Notes: generated by a model not told the origin, from the letters alone. A stretch of 64,000 nucleotides of DNA from Lolium rigidum (GCF_022539505.1 NC_061514.1:39461769-39525768); one strand, 5' to 3'. Shown: positions 10,565 to 28,723, counted from the stretch's first letter. Made by a program: numbers and translations.

Positions 10565-10938
10565 ATGTGTGGCGCCCGTGGCATCGGCGCCACACATGCT
10601 AGTGTGGCGCCCGTGTCATCGGCGCCACACATCGAGCCTCGCAAAACGGCTAAGTCCCAGAGGAACTGTCTCACAGTATGTTTTGGGGGATTACAAGTGC
10701 ATGTGTGGCGCCGTTGGGAGGGGCGCCACACATGCTGCCACGTCGGACGGGCGCACCGGCTCGGCGTCGGGGGGCCACGTCGGCCGGGTGTGTGGCGCCG
10801 GCAGCGGGGAGCCACATGGGCATGTGTGGCGCCCGTGGGAGGGGCGCCACACAAAAGGGTTAGATTGGTGAAATAGTTTCGCCGGAGGGTCAGTCTGTGC
10901 TTTTCTTCCACTTTTGGGTTATTTTTGTGTAAATAGCC
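10565..10938 (-). repeat. MULE right terminal inverted repeat with GGCGCC palindromes
   Basis: Inverse partner of 6501-6877, carrying the same hairpin units and the same CCAAAACATACT-type spacer. High arm-to-arm similarity suggests a fairly recent insertion or arm homogenisation. Confidence 0.92.
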
Positions 10939-10947
10939 ATTACCTCC
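10939..10947. repeat. MULE 9-bp target-site duplication, right
   Basis: ATTACCTCC, matching 6492-6500. Confidence 0.9.
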
Positions 10948-11870
10948 ATCCTAAAGTTTAAGTCTTATTTTTTAATAAAAAGGTAAAATCCAAGTAACTT
11001 TTTTTAAGTAATAAAACCCAAGTAAATTTTGATCAAACTTTTAGAAAAATGTATCAAAAATATGATATTTTGTAGATACTATATGCAAATATCCAATGAT
11101 ATTATCTCTCTATTTTGCATGTTAATGATTTTTAGTAAAAATTTAATCAAACTTGGCATAGTTTGAGTTTCAAAAAATAATATAAATCTTAAGCTTTGGG
11201 AAGAAGGCAGTTGCTCTTCAAATAGCTCCACAAAAGGGCTTTGGAAGCGTAGGACCAAAAGCTTCGTCAAGCTACGGCCCCAAAAGCTATTTGAATTTGG
11301 TGCGGCACAGAGAACTATCCGGCTATCCCAAACCAACCTCTACCTATAGGGGGCTCTCGACACAAGCAGCAACAAAGTATGCTAGTGACAAAAAAAATAA
11401 TGTATATTTCTCTTTTCCATTTTTCTTTCTCCTATTTTATTTCTCCTCCGCCTCTATGCTTCTTACGCGCCCATCTCGCAAATGCGCACCATTCACCGTT
11501 GGTGATGCCACCGAAGTCGCTGAAGCCGAAGCCAATGAGGAGTTGAGGACCTACAACAAGCCACGCACGAGGACAACACCGAAGGATAAGCTAGCGGATG
11601 TCTCGCTAGAGGTGTGGACGGATTGCATCCTGCAGGATTACGTGACGGCGGAGGTCGAAGCTGAAAAAGGCTCGGGTGCTATGTGTATCCACTTGCAGGT
11701 TTAGCCTAGGTGTTACCGTCGGAAGGAGCTCGTCGATGTCCCTCCGCTCCATGAGCTCGTCGCCATCCATCCACTTGAGGAGCTCGTCGCGTTTCGGTAG
11801 TGCATAATTTGAATTGTGGCCAAAACTATGTGCTTTTGATTTGAATTTCATACCAAATTATGTGAACATA
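10948..11870. other. Intergenic, no recognised gene
   Basis: AT-rich at the left. A plus-strand ORF at 11291-11704 (137 codons) has no recognised motif. The target of the retroposon at 11885 lies at its right end. Confidence 0.4.
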
Positions 11871-11884
11871 ACCCATCGCAAGGT
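11871..11884. repeat. Retroposon target-site duplication, left
   Basis: ACCCATCGCAAGGT, repeated at 12845-12858. Confidence 0.85.
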
Positions 11885-12844
11885 GGGTTTTATCTCTATC
11901 TCCTCCTCTCCTTCTACAGTAACTGAGAGAGGCGACTAGAGGGCGACTGCTTCTTCCGGCACTGGATCCGGCCTCTCCTCTCTCCTGGCGGCCTTGTGGC
12001 CGTCGGTGTGGAGAGGGTCGCCGGATCTGGAGCCCGGACCTGTATAGCTGTAGGTTTTTAGGGCCTAGTAGCTTAGTTTTCGCCCATCTGGCGGCGCTGT
12101 CGTCGGTGCCGGCGTGGATGGGTTCGAATAAAGGTGCTCGAGATTCGGCTCCGGTGACCTGCTCGGATGTGGTCATCGGCGGATCTGTGAGCTTGGTTTG
12201 TCCGTGCGGTGGCGTCGAGGATGCGGAGGCGCTGCCACTGTGGAATTTTGTTCCCCTTTCTCCGTTCCCTCTCTGTTGGTTTCCGCTCCGGCACCAGCAT
12301 AGTGGGAGAGGGGATATGTACAGGAGCGGGCCAGTGGGTGCTGCGCGTCTCCCGGACAGCGCCGCCGGTGCTTCGAGGTGGTTATCTTTTCAGAGGCAAG
12401 GTTTGAGGCCAGATGGTGGCGGATCTGGGGGTTCCTCTCGATGATGTCGACGAGGATGGCCGGTTTTGGGGCTGGAGCTACACGGGGATGATCCCCGGTC
12501 GACGTTCCAGATCGGTAAAGCTTCGCCGGAGGTGGAGCACTCCATCGACTCACAAAGCCGCTCGACGGCGATGGTGTGCCTCCAGTTATTGAGAAAGGGT
12601 GTGCAGGCGGCGTGCCTTTTCCTCTCCCGGCGGACGCTCGCAGATGTTGGGAAGGACCGGCAGCCATGGCTTCGGTGGAGCTTGGGGACCCCAAAGGGCT
12701 TCTTTGTAATTTTCTTTTCTTGGGGGTCTTCCTTGCTTTTGTTTCTGCACAGCTGTTCTGTCTCGAAGTTTCGTGTAGTGTCTGCGTCTGTGTGCTCTGT
12801 ATCGCTGTTTCAGTAATATATTGTGCAGGTACTTTCTCAAAAAA
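11885..12844 (+). mobile_element. Poly-A retroposon (~960 bp), family not recognised
   Basis: A 14-bp direct duplication, ACCCATCGCAAGGT, flanks the segment at 11871-11884 and 12845-12858, and a short A-run follows TTTCTC at its right end. This is the signature of target-primed reverse transcription. The body is GC-rich and gene-like at the left (GCGGCGCTGTCG, GATGTCGACGAGGATGGCCGG) and T-rich at the right (near 12710-12830), like a LINE 3' UTR or processed transcript. No ORF has recognisable domains and no pol III boxes were found. It may be a truncated LINE, a large SINE-like element, or a processed copy of a host transcript. Confidence 0.75.
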
Positions 12845-12858
12845 ACCCATCGCAAGGT
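12845..12858. repeat. Retroposon target-site duplication, right
   Basis: ACCCATCGCAAGGT directly after the A-run. Confidence 0.85.
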
Positions 12859-13390
12859 AATGTGGGCCAGATTAGGAAACTCCTACAGTGTGACCGGAAC
12901 CCTGCAGGGGCAGGTGATTTCATTGCGTTAGCCCAAGGCCTCTCCGGCCCTCTTCGTAGACTAGTTTGGTTCACCTTTGCAGCCCAATATTGAACACTTT
13001 GAAACGTTAGGAACAAACTAACTATTGAATGAAAGCTGATTGGGAATCTTGCTGATGTTTTTTATCAAATGTTTCTTCATATGGAGCATTGGAGGGTTCT
13101 AGTTAGATAGGAAGACGGTGCCATGATGGACATGGCGGTGGGCGACGTCAAGAGGTTTTACGCGTTGATTAGAGGCGAGCGGACCTGAGGGTGGCCGTCA
13201 AGCGATGGTTATTATGCGGATCTATCCGAGTGTTTGATATCTTTGTATCTTGATCCTGGGGTGATCAGACTTGTTGGTGTGGTGTGTGTGTATATGACTT
13301 TAACTATATGTTGGTTGCCGTTGATGGTTTTATCTATAGAGCCGGACCATAGGCCTTATGTTTAAAAAATGGGTGTGACTATTTTTAAAC
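12859..13390. other. Intergenic; possible LINE 3' remnant
   Basis: Near 13230-13370 the words GATCCTGGGGTGATCAG and GCCGGACCATAGGCC followed by a short A-run resemble the 3' tail of plant LINEs. No duplication or ORF supports it, so this is only a suggestion. Confidence 0.3.
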
Positions 13391-13523
13391 CGATTGAGAA
13401 CTAACTTCGTTCTCATTTAGGTGATGTCATCAAAGTTCAGTTACAATTCATGTTGCAACAGATCGCTAACATAAATCACGACGCAAATCGAATAGTGAAA
13501 GACTTAGCTGCCGAGAACTAAGC
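13391..13523 (-). mobile_element. MITE fragment, same family as the copy at 62266
   Basis: Ends carry facing GAGAACTAA-type words. The interior read on the minus strand (TTCGATTTGCGTCGTGATTTATG ... GTTGCAAC) aligns with 62310-62365 (TCGAATTTGCATCGTGATTCGTG ... GTTGCAAC). It is shorter than the 62-kb copy, so probably a deletion derivative. Confidence 0.55.
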
Positions 13524-14852
13524 AAATCCCTTAAAAAATCGCCCGACTCGTCGTCGCTGCTGTAGGCCGTTTGGAGATGTGACCGAAGTCCGGAGATGCT
13601 CTTGTAAAATGAAGCTGGAGGCCTCGACCGGGCATCATTTCTATCGACATGGATCCTTCAGCTGGTTCAGCACGTGCCTCACCCGCCGCGCGAAGTCGGC
13701 AGGCAGCTACACCGGCTCGTGAGGGACGCGTGCGCCGTAGCTTGGGCATCCGCCCGCCGCGCGCTGCCGCAGCGTTCACCGTGGCGATCGACGCTCTCCG
13801 ATACGCGTGCGTGTGAGCGTGCGTGTCCCCCGTCGCACGTGCGGTGCCGGCGCGGCTACCGGTCCTGCTAGCTCGATCGTAGAGAATCCAGCCGGAATAC
13901 GGTAGGAAAACGATGGAGTCCCGGTCAAAGTGCCTAAACCAGCCGGGCCATTTGCTTTCGAAATAAAAAAAAAAACGGGGTCGAGCCCAGAGGGGGCGAG
14001 GAGAAGAAGAAGAAAGGTGGTGGTGGCCGTCACGTGGACATGGCCATTTCGTAGTAGCAACTAGCTAACCGATGGAGAAACTACATGGCGATTCGCTTAG
14101 CCTACTCCGAGACGCAGTTTCACACTCATTTCAGGTTCTTAATTAAAGTTAAAAAGCTAGCGCACGCACGCACGGTACTGTCTCTATGTATCTTCTCTCT
14201 CATTCACATTTGTCAGCATTTAGACGACCATGATCGATTCAACGACTCACACGTCGTCGATTTTCTCTAAAAGAAACAACTCACACACAACCCGAGGACT
14301 TGTCAAAAGTCAAAACGATGTAATTCAGAGAGGTTTTTTGAACTACGCATTGCATTGGAAAAGAATTCATATTACGCGCCAAATAAACACTCGCATGGGT
14401 TTATCTCAAAAACACTCGCATGGGTTTTCCCCTTTCTGCAACTTGGTCCGATGAAAGTTGTATGGAAGAAAACTTGATTTAGGATTATTTATGCACTTTG
14501 ATTGGTTGCTAACATTTGCACTTTGGCGATGTGGGAGAAACGAACGTCCCTTCTTTTGGTAGTCTGTTTTAGGGTTGCAAGAAACCAAAAATGTTGTTTG
14601 GTTATGTGCAGAACGAGTGAGTGTTATAACCTCTCCAACTAGTAAGTTACTGCTTTACTATGGGGGCAACGCTATAAGCTATGGGACAATAGACATACGA
14701 TTAAGCATATATTTCACAATCACAAACATACGATCAACAATAGTTCAGCAGGTGATCAAACATGGCTCAACATGAAAGTACACATTGTCCAGGACAATAG
14801 ATAAACGATCGGGCATAGTTTAAACCGACTGATAGATAATCAGACATAATTT
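13524..14852. other. Intergenic, no gene recognised
   Basis: GC-rich around 13530-13870 with overlapping ORFs on both strands but no recognised domain, then AT-rich. No splice or domain evidence for a gene. Confidence 0.4.
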
Positions 14853-14911
14853 TCACTCATCCATCATGGCAAGGGCTTTTTCATGTTGTGGGCTCCACTT
14901 CATCACCACAG

Positions 14912-16307
14912 TCATGATGTAGTCAAATATGGCCACTTGAAGACGTCGCCCTTGAGCATCTTGAAGGTAATGAAGTAGTCAATCTTAATATCATGTGCAA
15001 TAGAAAATCGAGGCCACCCTTGATCCATGGCAACTGTGCACTTCACGTCCTTCAGCTTCACCATCCAGGAACAACCCGTGTTCGTCTTCAGTACTATGGT
15101 CATAGGGATAGTGCCACGGTATGGACGAAAGCCGGCTGGAACTGGAAGCAATTCCAACCCTGACGCCAGCACGATTTTAGCGAAGTAGGTTGGGCTAACA
15201 TCGTCATGGAAGTGCCCCATTTTGGGAGGTCGTGCCCTTGGACTCTCGGTAGAGCTGCTCATTCCAGCTTCCTTGGAACATCCCTTGCCAAGGTTGTGCA
15301 CTGGTGCACCCATCATAGTCTTGCAGCACTGCAAAGAAGAAGACAATTAGAAGGAGCACAAAGAGGTAAAGCCTCATATTAACGTATCACAAATAAATCT
15401 CAGGGATGGAGCTAGTGAACCAAGTATTACGCACGATCATCTGTGTTTTTACCCAAGGAGAATGCAATGCCAATGTCTTTTTGCACAGCTTATGTACTGC
15501 AAGGCATATTTCGATATCATTGTGCTACTGAACTTAATCATTGGCCATTGCAAAAAATTTAGGGTCCCGTACTAAAAATAGACACACAAATCTCAACGGC
15601 GGAGTGAGCGAACCTAGTTCATTGCTAACCATTATTGTTAGTAAAATGCACATAGTTCACTTACGCCGTCCCTTGATTTGGGTCACATTTGAATCATTGG
15701 CATAAGAGAACACAAAAATTGCAGCCTCTTATAGTATTAAGGTGTGTGGAGCCACCAATCAACGTAAATGCACAACACTTGTTTGTACACATACTTTGAT
15801 TTGTTGGTTCCATGCACCTTCAAGTTTAATCAATAGCCCAATAAGATCGCAATGAGCATCAAAATCTTGGATAATAGGCTGCCTCATAAAACATAGCACA
15901 GAAACAGAGGGATGAGATGATCCTACTGAACCGAGGACATGATCACATAAGGGTTTTTGATCAGGTCACAAGGTTCGGGAGAAACATTCCCTCACGGCAC
16001 AGTGCAACAATATGATCATCGTCTTGAACAGCAAATACCCCAAATTTCACATCCATACTTCCTAAAGAAACCCCATCTAGACCAATCGGGTAAAATGTAC
16101 CAATGAATAACATGTATATGATCGTACATCTGCTTATTAGAAGGCAACTGTTCATGCTAGAAGAACTAGCAAAATCTACCATACGAACAAGTAGTTAGCC
16201 CTAACACTACAGGTCTATCGTGCATGGCAAGAAGGAGCTACTATCGTACTACAAACAGATATGTGCATATACTACCGGACGAGAGCGGATTCGGGACATA
16301 CCGCCAT
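14912..16307 (-). CDS. B3 DNA-binding domain protein (REM-type), late frameshift
   Basis: Two exons on the minus strand. Exon 1 codes only ATG GCG (16307-16302) before GTATGT. Exon 2 starts at 15328 after TTCTTTGCAG and continues in frame, giving MACCKTMMGAPV and a 140-residue protein ending at 14912. Residues 48-133 match a single B3 fold: PTYFAKIVLASGL, LPVPAGFRPYRG, GCSWMVKLKDVKC, GWPRFSIAHDIKIDYFITFKMLKGD. B3 proteins bind DNA in plant nuclei; REM members are mostly reproductive or vernalisation regulators. At 'GDVFK' the frame departs from the family end: one missing G near 14945 would otherwise continue to a stop at 14853-14855 with a typical VAIFDY tail. So the last B3 strand is lost. 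It is either a recent pseudogene or a variant C-terminus. A CACTA MITE lies 413 bp upstream of the start. Confidence 0.78.
15329..16301 (-). other. Intron 1 of the B3 gene
   Basis: Bounded by GTATGT (at 16301) and TTTGCAG (ending at 15329). AT-rich, with no further exon recognised. Confidence 0.7.
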
Positions 16308-16720
16308 AGATGAACCTCGATGAGCAGATCTTAAACCGGGGAAGAACGCATCTCGGTCGACATTGATGAAGGTTTCGATTGCCTGCTCTTACGTCGTTGT
16401 GGTGGTTTTGGATCTACCGATGGCAGTGGCGAGAGGAGAGAGAAAGTAGAGGAGAGGGCGGGTGAGAACGACTGAGTGAGAGGGAGAGACTGGCCGGTGA
16501 CGGGATTTATGTCTCCGCTTTTTCCCATGCATGCAGCTGTGTTTCCACATTGCCATGGTGAGCGCATGTCCCGCCAGGAACGGCCGAATTGAATGTGCCA
16601 ATCGGGCCAAATTGTTTCGTGCTTTAAGAAACATGTGGTGCAAGCTAAAAAAGGAAACCCGAGCGGTGCGCCACTGCTATATAGTGAGCACCATGAGTGA
16701 TGCACCTGGTGAATAGTGTG

Positions 16721-17868
16721 CACTACTATGTTTGATCGAGCCTTGATCCACCCCTAGACATAGCAATGGCGCACCATGTACATGTGCGCCATTGATGCTA
16801 TGTCCAGGGGGTGTTGGATATGTTGGACATCACCTAGAAGTGGCGCACCAAGTGCCTTTGTCAGTTTCAAAAAATAAAATAATATAATCAAAAATTCAAA
16901 AAATAAAATCTTTCGAGATGTCTATGTGTTATGTCATTTCGTTGCAAGATAAATTAACAAAAATGAATTTTGACTTTTTTTGAAAATTGTGTTATGTTTC
17001 GATAAAACGGTTTTTCTGGTTGCATCCAACCTCCGATGAAAAAAAAATTATAGCAAAATGTATCTACGCAAAATTTTACATATGATTTCAACGACCTTCG
17101 CTTCGTCAAATTCAAAAATTCAAAATGGAAAAAAGTTTTCAGCTTTTTGTTTTTGGGTAATTTTTTTAAAAAATATAGCAATGACGCACCATGCCTTAGT
17201 GCGTCACTGCTAAATTCCCGCCTACGAATTTTGAAATGGCCGGTACCCTACTACAGACCTCGTCTCCTCTTTCTCTTCTCTTCTCCATCCTCCATCCTCT
17301 CCTGCTCCTCCTCCACTCCATCCTCCTCCTCCTCCACTCCATCATCTTCGGCGCCCGACCTTCTCCTCCTCCACCTCCTTTCTCGGGCACCCGACCATCC
17401 TCTCCTCCTCCGGCAACCTCTTCTCCTACTTCCTCTTCTCCTTCTCCAGCCATCCCTCCCTCTAGCGGCCAACCCCTCCTTCCACTCTTCTCCTCCATCC
17501 TCCATCATCCAACTCCTCCCACGGTCAATCCAATTCGGAGAATAAAAACAGAAAACAAAATGGGCTAGATTAACGGGATAAACAATTCGGACAACAAAAA
17601 GAGAAAAATAACGAGCAAAAAAATCGAAAAAATGTGCTAAATCTAAATCTAGATTTCAAATTTTAGCAGTGACGCACCTACTTTTTTTACTAGTGGCGCA
17701 CCACACATTTCTAGCATTAGCGTACCATGCAGCTACTAGCGGCACATTACATTCGTGCGCCACTGCTAAACCAGATAACAATAGCGCACCACCTGGTACA
17801 CGCGTGATAGTAGTGGTGCGCCATTGATAGAATACAGGGGCGCCACTACTGAAAAGCTTTCTTTAGTG
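16721..17868. mobile_element. Short non-autonomous CACTA element upstream of the B3 gene
   Basis: Left end CACTACTATG at 16721; right end ...TTTCTTTAGTG at 17868, the inverse of CACTAAAGAAA. The flanking trinucleotide GTG is present on both sides (16718-16720 and 17869-17871), fitting the 3-bp duplication of CACTA elements. Subterminal zones repeat TGGCGCACCA and its inverse TGGTGCGCCA many times (16768, 16841, 17183, 17695, 17815). The middle is a CTCC-rich low-complexity stretch (17255-17520). No transposase. TIR identity beyond CACTA is weak, so the exact left border is less certain. Confidence 0.65.
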
Positions 17869-17871
17869 GTG

Positions 17872-19949
17872 GCACATCTAAACGTCGAAACAATAACGAT
17901 ACGCTAGATGCGAGAAATAACTTTGCGAGTATCCAAACATGCCGGCGGGCGAGCATGCAAAGCAAACCGCGGTGACCGTAGGCGGGCACACATTGAGTCA
18001 TGGGTATTCAGCTGAATACCCATTATTTTTGGCAAAAAAATCATATACATATGATATGTGTACGTACGTTTAGATGCAAGACATGGCGGGGACTCCGGTT
18101 TCTCGTCCAGGAGCGTCTAGCCTATATGCATCCATAGCATCTCCACTGAACGGACTCAAAAAACAAGCCTCACCAAATCATTAGTTATTCACTGATTGAT
18201 CTTCCAATTTAGATTAGTTGTCCTCAGTGTAATTTCTCTACTATTTTAAGTTTTGTTATGGAGAATTTGTGAACTTTTCTATTTAGCATTGAAAAAATGT
18301 CATTTAATTTTCTCTACTATGTTATATATGTTGAGATGGTGTCGTCCTTGAATCTTTCTTTTTATATCATAATTTATAATGAACAATGCGGTAATCAGTA
18401 TGTTGTAGTCTGTACTTCTATAATGACAAAATTTAAACCTTCATTATTGTATACTCTTTGATAGATATAGCGCAGCCCAAATCAATTTCTAATTCTTATT
18501 TTACAAGTAATTAATAGGCTCCTTTCTTATTTTGAGTGCAAATACCTAACTAAATACTAAGAAACTTCTCTGTTGACAGCAATCTATGCTTCACAGTAGT
18601 ATATATTTTGTATATCGAAGTCCTAGATAGGAAAGTAGAGTAGGCACAGATCTTCCACAAAAGGCAAAATGTATTAGGTTTTGCATTGGATTTTTATTTG
18701 ACTTTGAATACCCAGAAAATATATCCTGTGCCCGCCCATGGCCGCAGCAGCCCCCGGATAGGTGTCCTAGGGATAACAACGGATCCTCCAACCGGGAGGG
18801 CACGTCACCCAATGACTCACAGGATAGGGACGATGCATATGCCCACCGATAATGAGACCGCGGACGCGAGAGGTTGCTGGCTAATCAATCATCAGCGCGC
18901 CCGCGAGTGATTCTCAAGGGATATACTCCACACCTGCACGTACCTTGCCTACAGGCTACAGCTTTGCTTTGCTTCCCGTACTAACCAACCATTGCTTAAA
19001 CTAAGCCCACCTTTGCTAGCTGCCTGGAGCGATCAGACCGGCCGGGAAAGCTCAACGGCTGCATGTGCACCGCACTAACCATCGACTTCCTGGCTAATTA
19101 AGCTCCCGTGCGAGAGCCACCTGCGCGCGTGACATGTTCGTGGTTCAGGTGCAGGCCGGTTGGTAGGTCTTGTCGATCGGAACCACTGCAGAACCCTCCA
19201 GAAAACCTTGGGACATGGCAAGCTTCAGATGTTCACACGCGCGCGTTTCTGGCAGGTAATCCTGCGTGCTAAAATGTGTCCAATTGTCTGGACATCAGAC
19301 TCTTCACATGGCTGCAACCTGAAGAAGGCGACTTACCCTGCATGTTCTTGCAGAATTGTGGCCGTTTTTCTCCGGCGAAAAACGGCCGCGCCGACAGTCC
19401 AAGAGGGTAGAGGTTTTGCTCACTGTTGACCGTCAGTGTGTAGCACGTTTCATGCACGCGTAGAGGACGACCACGTAGGTACTTCGCAGCTCACGTGCAC
19501 GGAGAAGAGAAGAGGAAAGGAGGCGACAAACGTGAGAGAAGAGAGAGGTCGCACATGCATGCGAGAATGGAGGACTTGTACATTTTTGGAGTACAAGACT
19601 GGAGACCTAGGGCAGTAGGGCGGGCGGGGACAAGGATTGTTTCTCCTTTGATTTTATAGACAGAAAATCATAGGGGGGAAAAGCATAGGAATGAGATGAC
19701 GTGCCTACTTAAACTCTATCAGAAGATGAAGAATATTTGATTGTAGCAAATGAATTTTTTATAAGTTATGATCTAGTATTTTTTTTCTATACGATTAGTT
19801 TCTATAGGGTATGTTTCTATGAATCAAACGACTTATGCAGAGTTTTTTCCCATAAGATTCAAAACCTGCATAATTCCTATATAAAACCTATAAATCAAAG
19901 TAATCCTTAAGCAGGATGAGTGGTAGCTACACCTCTGTTTTCCATAATG
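17872..19949. other. Intergenic, no gene recognised
   Basis: Holds a perfect 24-bp palindrome centred at 18011/18012 (half ATGGGTATTCAG, 18000-18023). It also holds an 11-bp-stem hairpin at 19360-19387 (GGCCGTTTTTC, loop of six, GAAAAACGGCC). ORFs under 90 codons have no recognised content. Confidence 0.45.
18000..18023. repeat. Perfect 24-bp palindrome
   Basis: ATGGGTATTCAG followed directly by its reverse complement. It could be a MITE tip or a protein-binding site; nothing else in the vicinity decides. Confidence 0.8.
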
Positions 19950-20199
19950 CTCCCTCCCTTCGTTCACCGTTACTACCTCGGATCTGATTCAGTCAAAGTC
20001 AAAATTTGTAAAATTGACTAAATATTTATGAAAAAAATATCAATATCGACAATATGAAATCTATTGTATTAGAATTGTCATAAAATACATTTTCAAATTA
20101 TGTGCAACTGATATTATGAATGTCGAAATTTGTTTTCTATTCCTAGTCAAACTTTATAAATTTTGATTTTGACTCGAAATACTTATGAATAGAGTGATG
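19950..20199. mobile_element. Stowaway/Mariner-like MITE, diverged
   Basis: Starts CTCCCTCCCTTCGTTCACCG. The outer ~70 bp are mirrored at the other end: AGTCAAAGTCAAAATTTGTAAA at the left, TTTATAAATTTTGATTTTGACT at the right. Length, AT-richness and CTCCCTCC start fit Triticeae Mariner MITEs. Confidence 0.65.
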
Positions 20200-21236
20200 C
20201 GTGGACCATCTGAAATTCTAATTAGCATATGAATCATAGAAAAAATAAAAAAAATAATGATCAAATGGAAAAATACACTGCTGGACCACCCACCCTAACA
20301 TATTGTGTTGGATTCGCCAACGTCTATATATATGTTTAAGTATGTAGATACATGTGAATCAAGTAGCTGACAGTTATTATGGTATGGAGTTTGTACGAGT
20401 GTGCCACCTTGTTCCTTTTGTGCAATAATAGAATTATATATGCCTGGACAGGGGAAGGTAGAAAGGCTACGTGTTGGTGAGCTCATCAGACACACTTGTA
20501 ATAGACGGTTAGCGGTATACCGCAACTAATCGGAGCACAGGAAAATCAAAAACAATACTATCACTGTCGACTCTGAAAGCTATAGCCGGCCTCCAACCAG
20601 CCATCAACAGATGTCTCAAGAAAACTAGACTAGTCCATACTTGGATCGCAGTTCACAAGTTCCGGGGGACACAGCACTACAGTACGGTTAACGTTGCGGG
20701 CTTGCGGCATGTCCACCTCCTCTTCTCCGGATATGGCACCATGTGTCTACCCATTGTCAAGTGTATACTTGTTTGTTTGACATGGAGGTGTCCCTGTCAA
20801 ATCGACTTGGTTACGCCTTACCAAAGAAATACTACCCCCGTACAGTACTATCTCTTGCTGGTTAGACTATCGCGCGCCTGTCTCGTCGTCAGTGGTATCA
20901 CAATGGCGCTGTCGGCTCATCTTGGCTTGCTGTCGTCCAGTCTAATTTTCTCAGCACGTGCGAGGATTTCAAGAGCAGCAACGTGTACTATTACATGCCT
21001 TTGATCCTGAACGCCTGACCAGGACCAAAGTTTCCAGTTTGCGAAATTTGGTCGGCTGAAACGGCCAAGATAGGGACATGTGGCTTGCCAGGAACAACTC
21101 GACCGTCATGTAGATGTGGCAGCTGACAGAAATTGTGTCGTGACGGACGTTAAAACAACCACGTTCTTGCGTCGAATCTCAGTACAGCAGAAGCAGCAGC
21201 AAACATAGGTGAAACATCCACAGAAATGTGAAAATG
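20200..21236. other. Intergenic, no gene recognised
   Basis: Mixed composition with no ORF above 100 codons that carries recognised motifs. It lies beyond the 3' end of the reductase gene. Confidence 0.4.
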
Positions 21237-21249
21237 AATACCTGCTCCC

Positions 21250-21394
21250 CTTGAGAACAGACTGTCAGTCTGGTGGCAAGGCGTGCGGGAGCGCACGCTG
21301 CCCACCCGGGTTCGAACCTTGGGTTCAGCGGGGTGCTCAGGAGTTTTCTTCTATAAAAATGCCAACGGGTGCTAGTGCCTGGGTTGGTCGCGAC
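21250..21394 (+). mobile_element. Short tRNA-derived SINE (~145 bp)
   Basis: A perfect 13-bp duplication, AATACCTGCTCCC, flanks it at 21237-21249 and 21395-21407. Inside are an A-box-like TGTCAGTCTGGTGG and a canonical B-box GGTTCGAACC (about 21308), spaced as in a tRNA gene, then a non-tRNA tail (CTTCTATAAAAATGCC). It resembles the Au class of grass SINEs, but the family call is a judgement by eye. It sits about 380 bp downstream of the reductase stop codon. Confidence 0.85.
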
Positions 21395-21770
21395 AATACC
21401 TGCTCCCGCAGCCACCAGACACCTTGATAGTAAGCTAAGCACTTGTTCTATAGACCAGATGCAAAATTTGTTTCAGGCATAGTCCTTAATGTATACACGA
21501 CATCCTCGTCTCAAACTATGGTGTATATCCCCATGCTACAGCTTCCGCGGGGACATTTAAGTTCTAATAATAATCTACAACAACACTTATTCTTTCAACC
21601 ATCCATATATATAATAAATATCGGTATCTGAGCCAGGTTAGATGTCAAAGAATTACACCGATTAAGTCCAATTTCCAGGCAATGGGATGCTTCTTCTCTG
21701 AGAAATCACGGTTGGATTCGCATCCCACATCTTCACTTGAACACGCTAGAGCTACGGATATGCGCTGGTG

Positions 21771-28723
<6,953 letters not shown>

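Larger units (their letters stand above)
6501..10938. mobile_element. Mutator-like element (MULE), non-autonomous, carrying a PMD gene
   Basis: The ends are GGCGATTTACACAAAAATAA at 6501 and its near-perfect inverse ending ...TTTGTGTAAATAGCC at 10938. They are flanked by the 9-bp duplication ATTACCTCC (6492-6500 and 10939-10947). Long TIRs (about 375 bp) plus a 9-bp duplication are the hallmarks of Mutator-like elements. The ~3.7-kb interior holds a decayed plant-mobile-domain gene on the minus strand and an AT-rich repeat leader. No MURA-type transposase is visible, so mobility would need a helper in trans. Confidence 0.92.

Noticed and set aside
21258..21330. tRNA gene suggested by GGTTCGAACC
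   Set aside because: No full cloverleaf or acceptor stem; a 13-bp target duplication around 145 bp shows it is a SINE.
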